From Nocardioides sp. (lineage in GTDB: Bacteria; Actinomycetota; Actinomycetes; Propionibacteriales; Nocardioidaceae), in NCBI GenBank assembly GCA_021731205.1, contig JAKFXV010000027.1:1-6081 (forward strand): a stretch of 6,081 nucleotides of DNA, written 5' to 3'. Positions 1 to 5,590 of the stretch are shown here, in pieces; the first letter of the stretch is position 1; the number at the start of each line of letters is the position of its first letter. The notes beneath the pieces were generated by a model. It saw only the letters and a program-made list of their open reading frames with translations. It had not been told where the DNA came from and made no database searches. Both the position numbers and the translations under genes were made by a program.

Positions 1-915
1 GGAGGCGAGCAGCGGTGGCCGGCTGGCGCGGCTCAGCCGCAGCGCAATCTGCGGTGCGGCTAGTGCCACGAACAGAATCGGGCCGGCCGAGGCGACCGCC
101 GCGGACGCGAGCGCCACAGCGACGAGGAGGATGGTCAGCTGCGCCAAGGGGACTCGCACGCCAACGGCGATTGCCACGTCGTCTCCTAGTTCGAGGCCGC
201 GAAGGGTTCGGTTGAGGGCTAGTGCGAGCGGGACCAAGACGAGCAGCGAACACGCCAGGGGAACTGCCTGCGGCCAGCCGCGCCCGGCCAGGGACCCGGT
301 GAGCCACACGTGGGCCGCTTCGGCGTCCCACACCCGGGCCCGCACCAGCAGGTACGACGTACCGGCGGCCAGCAGCGCGCCGATCCCGATGCCGATCAAC
401 ACCAGGCGTTGTCCGTTGATGCCGCGACGCCACGCCAGCAGGTAGATGACGGCGGCCGTCGACAGCCCGCCGAACAGCGCCGCGACCGGCACGCCCACCC
501 TGTCCAGGTCGGTGGCCAGGGCCTGGTCGGTTCCGGAAACCACGATGACCAGGACGGCCGCGAACGCGGCGCCCTCGGTGAGTCCCAGCACATCGGGGCT
601 CGCCAACGGATTGCGGACGAAGCTCTGGGTCAGCGCGCCCGACAATCCCAGGGCGAGGCCGACCAGCACGGCCACCACCAGCCTGGGCAGGCGAAGCTCC
701 ACCACCAGGAAGGTCGCGAGCTCGCCTCCACGATCTCGCGTCACGGCAGCGAGTTCGCCGAGGGGCACATAGGCGTCCCCGCTCGAGAGGCTCCACAAGC
801 ACCCGATACCGAGGGCGATCAGGCACCCACTGCCGGCCAGCACGTCGCGCCGCCGGACCCGAACCGACCACGGGCCCGCGCGCGCCACCACGGCGCGCTC
901 CAGCAACGTCGTCAC
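1..915 (-). CDS. FecCD-family ferric-siderophore ABC permease, second subunit (3' end outside window)
   Basis: This is the membrane subunit of an ABC importer for ferric siderophore (BtuC/FecCD family, FepG-like); two such permeases normally pair with a FepC-type ATPase. The frame is open from a GTG at 915 to the window edge, giving 305 residues, so about 35-40 C-terminal residues are missing compared with the usual 330-350. Visible family motifs are RLPRLVVAVLVG (75-86), the NPLASPDVLGLTEGA segment (102-116), GLELGDDVAIAVGV (240-253) and AGPILFVALAAPQI (277-290). The rest is largely hydrophobic helices. The start is fixed by a GTGA overlap: the GTG shares 4 bp with the TGA of the upstream permease, which implies translational coupling in one transcript. 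The family's usual Pro-His in the loop near 288 is Pro-Gln here, a variant I recall in actinobacterial homologues. The substrate (exochelin, carboxymycobactin or a xenosiderophore) cannot be told from sequence. Confidence 0.93.
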   Translation of the reverse strand, partial: MTTLLERAVVARAGPWSVRVRRRDVLAGSGCLIALGIGCLWSLSSGDAYVPLGELAAVTRDRGGELATFLVVELRLPRLVVAVLVGLALGLSGALTQSFVRNPLASPDVLGLTEGAAFAAVLVIVVSGTDQALATDLDRVGVPVAALFGGLSTAAVIYLLAWRRGINGQRLVLIGIGIGALLAAGTSYLLVRARVWDAEAAHVWLTGSLAGRGWPQAVPLACSLLVLVPLALALNRTLRGLELGDDVAIAVGVRVPLAQLTILLVAVALASAAVASAGPILFVALAAPQIALRLSRASRPPLLAS

Positions 916-1919
916 AGGGCCACCAGGTCTCGCCGTCGGACCAGGGCGACGAAGAACGGCCCGCCGATCGCGGCCAGGACGATCCCGACCTGCAGCTCTG
1001 CGGGCCGGGCGACGACGCGCCCCGCGACATCTGCGGTGACGAGCAGCAGCGCGCCGAGAACGGCGGCGTACGAAACCAGCCAGCGATGATCCGGCCCCGT
1101 CCACAACCGCGCCAAGTGAGGGACGACCAAGCCCACGAACACGATCGGGCCGCACGCGGCAGTGGCGGTGCCGGTGAGCAGTACGACGCAGACCAGCCCT
1201 ATCGCCCGGGTGCGTGCGGGTCGTTGGCCAAGCGTCCGAGCCACATCGTCTCCGAGTGCCAAGACGTTGAGGGCCGGTGAGTGTGCCAGCGCGAGCAGCA
1301 GGCCGAGCACCAGCAGCGGCGCGAGCTGCGCGGTGACGGTGCCGTCGCGACCGGACACCGAGCCGACGGCCCAGAATCGGAAGTTGTCCAGCGTGTCCTG
1401 GTTGGTGAGGATCAATCCCGTCACGAGCCCGCCCAGAAGAGCCGATACGGACATCCCGGCGAGCACCAGGGTGAGGGGGCTGACGCCCCGTCCGCCGGCG
1501 AGGCCGATCGCGAAGACGACCCCACAGGCCACCGCGGCCCCGCCCAGCGCGAACCACACGTATCCCGTGGGGCGGTCGATTCCGAGCGCGTAGATCGCGA
1601 CCACAACGGCGAACGAGGCGCCGGCGGAGATGCCGAGGATGCCCGGGTCGGCGAGCGGGTTTCGGGTGTGGCCCTGCATGATCGCTCCGGCTGCGCCGAG
1701 GGCCGCTCCGACGAGGACCGCCAGCCACGTCCGGGGGAGCCGCAGGTCATGGACGATCACCGATGCCTGTGACGAGTCCTCGTGCCAGAGCGCACGCCAG
1801 ACATCACTGAGGGGCAGGTTGTTGCTCCCCCACGCCAGGCTGCTCACGCAGGCAGTCAGTGTCAAAGCCACGAGGAGCACGAGGCCGAGGCCGAGCGACC
1901 TCGGTGGGCTGGTGGACAT
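912..1919 (-). CDS. FecCD-family ferric-siderophore ABC permease, first subunit
   Basis: This is the first permease of the pair (335 aa, full family length; FepD-like by position). It should form a heterodimeric channel in the plasma membrane with the downstream permease. Visible in order: a hydrophobic first helix (about 9-28), HDLRLPRTWLAVLVG (57-71), GHTRNPLADPGILGISAGA (83-101), GMSVSALLGGLVTG (155-168), LALGDDVARTLGQ (220-232), CGPIVFVGLVVPHLAR (256-271) and the C-terminal ELQVGIVLAAIGGPFF (308-323). These are the classical FecCD signatures. The ATG is preceded, in gene orientation, by GAGAGGG (complement of 1928-1934) with 8 nt spacing, a good Shine-Dalgarno. It is the first gene after the iron box at 1940-1958, so iron-dependent repression by IdeR is expected. 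The matching ATPase and binding protein are not in the window. Assignment to siderophore rather than cobalamin or heme transport rests on the iron box and the divergent reductase. Confidence 0.96.
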   Translation of the reverse strand: MSTSPPRSLGLGLVLLVALTLTACVSSLAWGSNNLPLSDVWRALWHEDSSQASVIVHDLRLPRTWLAVLVGAALGAAGAIMQGHTRNPLADPGILGISAGASFAVVVAIYALGIDRPTGYVWFALGGAAVACGVVFAIGLAGGRGVSPLTLVLAGMSVSALLGGLVTGLILTNQDTLDNFRFWAVGSVSGRDGTVTAQLAPLLVLGLLLALAHSPALNVLALGDDVARTLGQRPARTRAIGLVCVVLLTGTATAACGPIVFVGLVVPHLARLWTGPDHRWLVSYAAVLGALLLVTADVAGRVVARPAELQVGIVLAAIGGPFFVALVRRRDLVAL

Positions 1920-1932
1920 TCGCGGGGCCCTC

Positions 1933-1961
1933 TCGAAATTATGGTTAGGCTAACCTAACTT
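1933..1961 (+). promoter_or_regulatory. Weak candidate promoter for the siderophore-interacting protein gene
   Basis: TCGAAA at 1933-1938 (4/6 to TTGACA) and TAACTT at 1956-1961 (3/6 to TATAAT) are 17 bp apart and face the reductase gene. The spacer is filled by the iron box, which is how IdeR-repressed promoters are normally built. The hexamers themselves are poor, so the exact placement is uncertain. Confidence 0.3.
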
Positions 1962-1965
1962 ACAA
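1938..1965 (-). promoter_or_regulatory. Predicted promoter of the permease operon
   Basis: Read on the minus strand, TTGTAA (complement of 1960-1965; 4/6 to TTGACA) and CATAAT (complement of 1938-1943; 5/6 to TATAAT) are separated by 16 bp. The spacer and part of the -10 lie inside the iron box, so IdeR binding would block RNA polymerase directly. Predicted from spacing and consensus only. Confidence 0.55.
1940..1958. promoter_or_regulatory. IdeR/DtxR iron box in the divergent intergenic region
   Basis: The 19 bases match the mycobacterial IdeR consensus TTAGGTTAGGCTAACCTAA at 17 positions; only the second and third bases differ, and bases 5-19 are a perfect match. Iron-loaded IdeR binds such sites and represses siderophore synthesis and uptake genes. 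The box sits between divergent iron genes: 20 bp from the permease start and 27 bp from the TTG of the siderophore-interacting protein. One operator therefore probably controls both transcripts. The match is seen in the sequence; the regulation is inferred from the known regulon. Confidence 0.9.
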
Positions 1966-1985
1966 GCCATTGACAGGGGAACAGG

Positions 1986-2879
1986 TTGACCTCCGCAGAG
2001 ATCTCGACCCGGCGGCCCGTCGAACGCGAGCGCCCTTCGTACCGGCCATTCGCGGTCGAGGTGGCGTCGGTCACGGACCTGAGTCCGTCGTTTCGCCGAC
2101 TGACGTTGACCGGTCCGGACCTGGAGGAGTGCGGCGCGGCGCTGCTGGATCAGCGGATCAAGCTGCTGTTGAGCGATCCCGCTCCCGAACTCCTCGGGGC
2201 GGATTGGTTCGAGGCGTGGCGAGCCAGAAGCAATCTGACGCGCCCCCCCATGCGGACCTACACGTTGGCGGGGGTCGACCGGCGCCGCCGCACGATCGAC
2301 GTCGATCTCGCGTGCAGACCAGTCCATGGACCGGCGTCGGCCTTCGCCCTGAACGCCGGTCCGGGCGATCGCCTGATCGTCGTCGGACCTGACAAGGCGT
2401 CGGCGAACTCTTCGATCGACGGAATCGCCTGGCGTCCCGGGTCGGCCACCGCCCGGGTGCTGTTGGTGGGGGACGAGACCGCGCTGCCCGCCATCCGCAA
2501 CATCCTCGCCACCGTGCCGTTTGCGGCAACGGGCCGCGCCGTCCTCGAGCTGCCGCACCTATCCGACGCAGTGGACCTGCACCCTCCTCCCGGCGTCGAG
2601 CTCATCGTGTCGGTGCGCCGTTCGGACGATCTCGGCGCGGCAGCCCTGCCGCATCTGCTCGAGTTCCTGTCCGCCGCCGCTGATCATGGCGAGGTTCACG
2701 CACCTGACGGGCTGTGGGAGGAGGCGCAGCTCGACTCTGCGTCGGCCCACTACGGCTGGTTCGCCGGGGAGTCCGGCTGGGTGGCCGGCCTGCGGCGTCG
2801 GGTCAGAACGACGCGCATGCCGCGTGAGGCGTGCAGCTTCATGGGCTACTGGCGGCGCGGGCGGGCTGCCGACGACTGA
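1986..2879 (+). CDS. Siderophore-interacting protein (FAD-dependent ferric-siderophore reductase, ViuB-like)
   Basis: This is a cytoplasmic flavoprotein of the SIP subgroup of siderophore reductases (FAD-binding 9 plus SIP domains). It takes electrons from NAD(P)H and reduces Fe(III) in an imported siderophore so that the iron is released. The N-terminal barrel carries the flavin motif MRTYTLAGVD (89-98), then GPASAFALNAGPGDRLIVVGP (115-135). The C-terminal half has the nucleotide-binding LLVGDETALPAI (159-170), the YGWFAGESGWVAGLRR stretch (256-271) and the terminal GYWRRG (287-292) typical of SIP proteins. The length of 297 aa is slightly above the family's usual 250-285. TTG at 1986 is chosen because AGGGGA (1975-1980) lies 5 nt upstream and residues from about 20 align with the family start. 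The gene is divergent from the permease operon and shares its iron box, so the two are probably co-derepressed under iron limitation. Confidence 0.93.
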   Translation: MTSAEISTRRPVERERPSYRPFAVEVASVTDLSPSFRRLTLTGPDLEECGAALLDQRIKLLLSDPAPELLGADWFEAWRARSNLTRPPMRTYTLAGVDRRRRTIDVDLACRPVHGPASAFALNAGPGDRLIVVGPDKASANSSIDGIAWRPGSATARVLLVGDETALPAIRNILATVPFAATGRAVLELPHLSDAVDLHPPPGVELIVSVRRSDDLGAAALPHLLEFLSAAADHGEVHAPDGLWEEAQLDSASAHYGWFAGESGWVAGLRRRVRTTRMPREACSFMGYWRRGRAADD

Positions 2880-2925
2880 CGACCCGGTCCGAGGGTGGGT
2901 TGGCCGCGCCAAACCCCGCGTGTGC

Positions 2926-2951
2926 GGAACGGTGAGGCTCGCTCACCCGTT
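2926..2951 (+). promoter_or_regulatory. Candidate ECF-type (SigE/SigH-like) promoter or operator with a hairpin
   Basis: GGAAC at 2926-2930 and CGTT at 2948-2951 are 17 bp apart. This resembles the GGAAC / CGTT elements of mycobacterial stress sigma factors SigE and SigH. The spacer is itself a perfect inverted repeat, GGTGAG (2931-2936), loop GCTCG, CTCACC (2942-2947). The stem can extend to AAC/GTT with one bulged C. It could instead be the end-of-transcript hairpin of the reductase gene, 48 bp after its stop, although no T-run follows. Confidence 0.35.
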
Positions 2952-2976
2952 GAGAAACGTGTGGGACCGGTAGACT
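2950..2976 (+). promoter_or_regulatory. Candidate SigA-type promoter of the Bax-inhibitor-like gene
   Basis: TTGAGA (2950-2955) and TAGACT (2971-2976) are 15 bp apart. TAGACT fits the mycobacterial TANNNT -10 pattern; the spacer is short. A start near 2983 would give a leader of about 57 nt that begins within the CTCAC-GAG-GTGAG inverted repeat (2981-2993). Consensus-based prediction only. Confidence 0.45.
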
Positions 2977-2980
2977 CGGT

Positions 2981-2993
2981 CTCACGAGGTGAG
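2981..2993. repeat. Inverted repeat CTCAC-GAG-GTGAG
   Basis: Two perfect 5-bp arms flank a 3-bp centre just downstream of the TAGACT -10 element. The same GTGAG/CTCAC words form the inverted repeat at 2931-2947, in opposite order, so the words occur four times within 63 bp. It could be an operator or a leader hairpin; function is unknown. Confidence 0.5.
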
Positions 2994-3039
2994 CCGCCAA
3001 AGCAGGTGGCCACCATAGGTCTCCAAGGAGGAGTCCACC

Positions 3040-3897
3040 ATGCAGAGCAATAACCCGATCTTCAACCGGTCGGAGCAGTTCCATCCCAACGCTCAGGCGC
3101 CCAGCTACCCCGGCACAGCGCCCAGCGCTCCGGCGTACGGCGAGGCGGTCACCACCGACCCCTCCACCTGGGGCACCGGCAGCCCGGTGCAGACCTCAAC
3201 CGGCGAGCGGATGACGATCGACTCGGTTGTTCAGAAGACCGCCATCTCGCTCGCGGTCGTGGTCGCGTTCGCGATGGCCACCTGGGTGCTCACCGGCGAC
3301 CTCGACACCGACGAGACGGCGTTCGCCAGGGTCATGTCAGCCGTCATGATCGGCTCGCTCGGCGCTTTCGTGCTGTCGCTGGTCAACTCGTTCAAGCGCG
3401 TGGTCAGCCCGCCGCTGGTGCTGGCGTTCTGTGCGCTCGAGGGCGTTGCGCTCGGCGGGTTGAGCAAGTTCTTCGACGCCGTCTATGGCGGCGAGGACAA
3501 CATCGTGATGGGCGCCGTTCTCGGCACCTTCGCGGCGTTCGCCGGCACCCTTGCCGCCTATAAGTACTTCAACATCCAGGTCAGCCCGAAGTTCCGCAAG
3601 ATCGTCATCGCCTCGGTGTTCGGCATGATCGGCCTTTCGCTGATGGAGCTGGTCCTGGGCATGTTCGGCAACCAGATCGGCCTGTTCGGAGTCTCCGGCC
3701 TCGGCATGTTCACGGCGTTCGCCGGCCTGATCCTGGGCGTGTTCATGCTGATCATGGACTTCGACTTCGTCGAGTACGGCGTCGCCAACGGCCTCGAGGA
3801 GCGCGAGTCCTGGCGGGCGGCCTTCGCGATGACCGTCAGCCTGGTCTGGATCTACACCAACCTGCTGCGGATCATGGCGTTCTTCAACCAAGACTGA
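3040..3897 (+). CDS. Bax inhibitor-1/YccA-family integral membrane protein
   Basis: This is a polytopic membrane protein of the bacterial Bax inhibitor-1-like group. Characterised relatives (for example Bacillus YetJ) are pH-sensitive calcium leak channels; the role in actinobacteria is not established. Residues 1-60 are polar and rich in Pro, Ser and Thr, probably a disordered cytoplasmic tail. About seven hydrophobic segments follow: roughly 67-86, 98-116, 125-142, 155-173, 187-208, 218-238 and 261-282. Family marks include ALEGVALGGLS (132-142), the MDFDFVEYGVANGLEERESWRAA stretch (239-261) and VWIYTNLLRIMAFF (269-282). Asp240 and Asp242 lie where BI-1 proteins keep their acidic pH-sensing residues. 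The ATG is preceded by AAGGAGGAG (3025-3033) with 6 nt spacing, the strongest Shine-Dalgarno in the window, so it is probably well translated. It seems monocistronic, with its own upstream signals and a hairpin after its stop. Confidence 0.93.
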   Translation: MQSNNPIFNRSEQFHPNAQAPSYPGTAPSAPAYGEAVTTDPSTWGTGSPVQTSTGERMTIDSVVQKTAISLAVVVAFAMATWVLTGDLDTDETAFARVMSAVMIGSLGAFVLSLVNSFKRVVSPPLVLAFCALEGVALGGLSKFFDAVYGGEDNIVMGAVLGTFAAFAGTLAAYKYFNIQVSPKFRKIVIASVFGMIGLSLMELVLGMFGNQIGLFGVSGLGMFTAFAGLILGVFMLIMDFDFVEYGVANGLEERESWRAAFAMTVSLVWIYTNLLRIMAFFNQD

Positions 3898-3914
3898 TCG
3901 CAGCTCGATCACCG

Positions 3915-3942
3915 CGAGGGCCCCGGGCAACCGGGGTCCTCG
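3915..3942 (+). terminator. Strong hairpin after the Bax-inhibitor-like gene (probable intrinsic terminator)
   Basis: Two 12-nt arms (3915-3926 and 3931-3942) pair throughout with one G-T wobble and close on a GCAA loop, a GNRA tetraloop. The hairpin begins 17 bp after the stop codon at 3897. It is followed by TGCATTT rather than a clear T-run, as is usual for mycobacterial terminators. It separates the membrane-protein gene from cbs. Confidence 0.75.
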
Positions 3943-3972
3943 TGCATTTCGGAGGAGCGGATTTCGAGCCGA

Positions 3973-3978
3973 TAGGTT
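3973..3978 (+). promoter_or_regulatory. Predicted -10 element for leaderless cbs transcription
   Basis: TAGGTT fits the mycobacterial TANNNT -10 consensus and ends 6 nt before the cbs GTG. A transcript would therefore start at or next to the start codon. No convincing -35 is seen. The nearest good Shine-Dalgarno, GGAGGAG at 3951-3957, is 27 nt upstream of the GTG, too far to serve it. Confidence 0.5.
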
Positions 3979-3984
3979 GACCGA

Positions 3985-5406
3985 GTGGACTACGCGAACT
4001 CCCTGCTGGACCTGATCGGCAACACCCCGCTCGTCCGACTGCATCGGGTGCTGGACGCGCCGGCCGACACCCCGGGCGACGACGGCCCGCTGGTCCTGGC
4101 GAAGGTGGAGTACCTCAACCCGGGCGGCTCGGTGAAGGACCGGATCGCCGGTCGGATGATCGACGCCGCCGAGGCATCGGGGGCGCTTCAACCCGGCGGG
4201 ACCATCGTCGAACCGACGTCCGGCAACACCGGGGTCGGGCTTGCGATGGTCGCGCAGGCCAGGGGTTACCACTGCATCTTCGTGTGCCCCGACAAGGTGA
4301 GTGAGGACAAGCGCAACGTCCTCAAGGCCTACGGCGCCGACGTCGTCGTGTGCCCGACCGCCGTCGCCCCGGAGCATCCGGACTCCTACTACAACGTCTC
4401 CGATCGGCTGGCCGCGCAGCCCGGCGCCTGGAAGCCCGATCAATACTCCAACCAGCACAACCCCCGCTCGCACTACGAGACCACCGGCCCCGAGATCTGG
4501 CGGCAGACCGAGGGCCGGGTCACGCACTTCGTCTCTGGAGTGGGCACGGGCGGGACGATCACCGGCATCGGCCGGTTCCTCAAGGAGCAGAACCCGGGGG
4601 TCCAGGTGATCGGTGCCGACCCGGCTGGTTCGGTCTACTCCGGCGGCACCGGGCGGCCGTACCTCGTCGAGGGCGTCGGCGAGGACTTCTGGCCGACGAC
4701 CTACGACCCGGACATCGCCGACCGGATCATCGAGGTCTCCGATGCCGACTCCTTCGCGATGACCCTGCGGTTGGCTCGCGAGGAGGCGATGCTGGTGGGC
4801 GGCTCGTCGGGGATGGCGGTGGTCGCCGCGAAGCGGTTGGCCGACGAACTGCGTGGGACACCCGCCGGCGCGAACGCAGTGATCGTGGTCGTGCTCCCCG
4901 ACTCGGGCCGCGGCTACCTCACCAAGGTCTTCAACGACGACTGGCTGGCGCAGTACGGCTTCCTCACTCCCGGTGGCTCGCGGGAAGGGCAGAGTGTCGG
5001 TGAGGTGCTGCGCGGGAAGTCCGGCCAGCTGCCCACGCTTGTGCACACCCACCCGACGGAGACGATCGCCGAGGCGGTCGCGATCTTGCAGGAGTACGGC
5101 GTCTCGCAGATGCCGGTCGTCCGGGCCGAGCCGCCGGTGGCCGCGGCCGAAGTGGCCGGCTCCGTCTCCGAGCGCACGCTGCTCGATGCGCTGTTCGCCG
5201 GCACCGCTCGGCTGTCGGATCCCGTCGGCGACCACATGTCGCCGCCGCTGCCGATCATCGGCTCCCAGGAGCCGGCTCAGGCCGCGGTCCGGCTGCTCGA
5301 AGACGCCGATGCGTTGCTGGTGCAGGAGGACGGCAAGCCGGTCGGCGTCGTCACCCGCCAGGACCTGCTCACCCATCTCACCCACACCCCCATCACCCAC
5401 TCCTAA
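3985..5406 (+). CDS. cbs: Cystathionine beta-synthase
   Basis: This PLP-dependent cytosolic enzyme condenses serine with homocysteine to cystathionine, the first step from methionine to cysteine by transsulfuration; related enzymes also release H2S. The catalytic domain spans about 1-320: GNTPLVRL (12-19), NPGGSVKDR with the Schiff-base Lys51, PTSGNTG (77-83), QHNPRSHYETTGPEI (157-171), phosphate-binding SGVGTGGT (184-191), and VGGSSG (271-276). Two CBS regulatory modules follow (about 337-395 and 410-468); this separates it from cysteine synthase, which lacks them. There is no heme-binding N-terminal extension like that of the vertebrate enzyme. The length of 473 aa is close to M. tuberculosis Rv1077 (464, recalled). 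GTG 3985 is the only credible start: an in-frame TAG lies at 3973-3975, and the protein begins directly with the family's YANSLLDLIGNTP. Transcription may be leaderless. In M. tuberculosis cbs precedes pra and metB; neither follows here. Confidence 0.97.
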   Translation: MDYANSLLDLIGNTPLVRLHRVLDAPADTPGDDGPLVLAKVEYLNPGGSVKDRIAGRMIDAAEASGALQPGGTIVEPTSGNTGVGLAMVAQARGYHCIFVCPDKVSEDKRNVLKAYGADVVVCPTAVAPEHPDSYYNVSDRLAAQPGAWKPDQYSNQHNPRSHYETTGPEIWRQTEGRVTHFVSGVGTGGTITGIGRFLKEQNPGVQVIGADPAGSVYSGGTGRPYLVEGVGEDFWPTTYDPDIADRIIEVSDADSFAMTLRLAREEAMLVGGSSGMAVVAAKRLADELRGTPAGANAVIVVVLPDSGRGYLTKVFNDDWLAQYGFLTPGGSREGQSVGEVLRGKSGQLPTLVHTHPTETIAEAVAILQEYGVSQMPVVRAEPPVAAAEVAGSVSERTLLDALFAGTARLSDPVGDHMSPPLPIIGSQEPAQAAVRLLEDADALLVQEDGKPVGVVTRQDLLTHLTHTPITHS

Positions 5407-5410
5407 CCCG

Positions 5411-5533
5411 CCGAGGCGTCACCAACACCGCGCGAGGCGTCACCAACACGCGTCGACACGTCACAAACACCGCGCGAGGCGTCACAAACACGCGCCGACA
5501 CGTCACAAACGCCTCTTCGAGGCGTCACAAGTG
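5411..5533. repeat. Array of six 21-bp-period direct repeats (core CGTCAC[A/C]AAC)
   Basis: The word CGTCAC starts at 5417, 5438, 5459, 5480, 5501 and 5523, a spacing of 21, 21, 21, 21 and 22 bp. Units 1, 2, 4 and 6 carry GAGG before the core, while units 3 and 5 carry GACA. Units 2-3 and 4-5 therefore form a 42-bp higher-order duplication (5431-5472 and 5473-5514) that is nearly identical apart from two substitutions and its last few bases. Units 1-2 read CACCAAC and units 3-6 read CACAA. The array starts 4 bp after the cbs stop and ends 57 bp before the next gene. It is contiguous, with no unique spacers, so it is not a CRISPR array. Its function is unknown. Confidence 0.88.
5509..5525. terminator. 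Short hairpin inside the last repeat unit (possible cbs terminator)
   Basis: ACGCCTC (5509-5515) and GAGGCGT (5519-5525) form a perfect 7-bp stem around a TTC loop, 102 bp after the cbs stop. No T-run follows on the plus strand. On the minus strand GTTTGT overlaps and follows the stem end, so it could act in either direction. It arises where the extra base breaks the 21-bp period. Terminator function is a guess. Confidence 0.35.
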
Positions 5534-5578
5534 TCGGCATCTCGAGAGTCGCTGCGGGGCGATATGCGATCCGCGGCG

Positions 5579-5584
5579 TAGGCT
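5579..5584 (+). promoter_or_regulatory. Predicted -10 element for leaderless transcription of the PNPOx-like gene
   Basis: TAGGCT matches TANNNT and ends exactly 6 nt before the ATG at 5591, the arrangement of leaderless mycobacterial genes. The 6 nt between (CAAAAC) contain no Shine-Dalgarno, and none is apparent just upstream. No good -35 hexamer is visible. Confidence 0.55.
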
Positions 5585-5590
5585 CAAAAC

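Noticed and set aside
310..1772. Plus-strand open frames of 259 and 163 codons (310-1089 and 1281-1772) opposite the permeases
   Set aside because: Their products are rich in Gln, Arg, His, Asp and Gly and lack domains, as expected for the complement of hydrophobic Leu/Val/Ala codons. The minus-strand frames carry complete FecCD motifs.
1848..1860. A lipobox-like LTAC (residues 21-24) in the first permease, suggesting a lipoprotein
   Set aside because: It lies within the first transmembrane helix of a full-length FecCD permease; the match is chance in a Leu/Ala-rich helix.
3005..3014. The 10-bp palindrome GGTGGCCACC in the leader of the Bax-inhibitor-like gene
   Set aside because: A short GC palindrome is common at this base composition. 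It does not pair with the Shine-Dalgarno or overlap another signal, so no function can be supported.
2839..3084. An 81-codon minus-strand frame across the gap before the Bax-inhibitor-like gene
   Set aside because: It overlaps both neighbouring genes antisense, has no recognisable domain and no convincing ribosome site, and the gap is better explained by regulatory elements for 3040-3897.
3337..5400. A 687-codon open frame on the minus strand opposite the Bax-inhibitor-like gene and cbs
   Set aside because: Its translation is Arg/Asp/Gly/His-rich with no family resemblance, and it runs antisense to two well-recognised genes. High GC removes stop codons from this frame, so its length is not evidence of coding.
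5411..5533. The 21-bp repeats as a CRISPR array
   Set aside because: Units are contiguous, without unique spacers of 25-40 bp, and there are no cas genes in the window.
4973..5581. A plus-strand frame that reads through the 21-bp array as a seven-residue Arg/His repeat
   Set aside because: It overlaps cbs out of frame for most of its length, its Arg/Ser/Pro-rich translation is typical of shadow frames, and a 21-bp period keeps any frame open once it is open. No start signal supports it.
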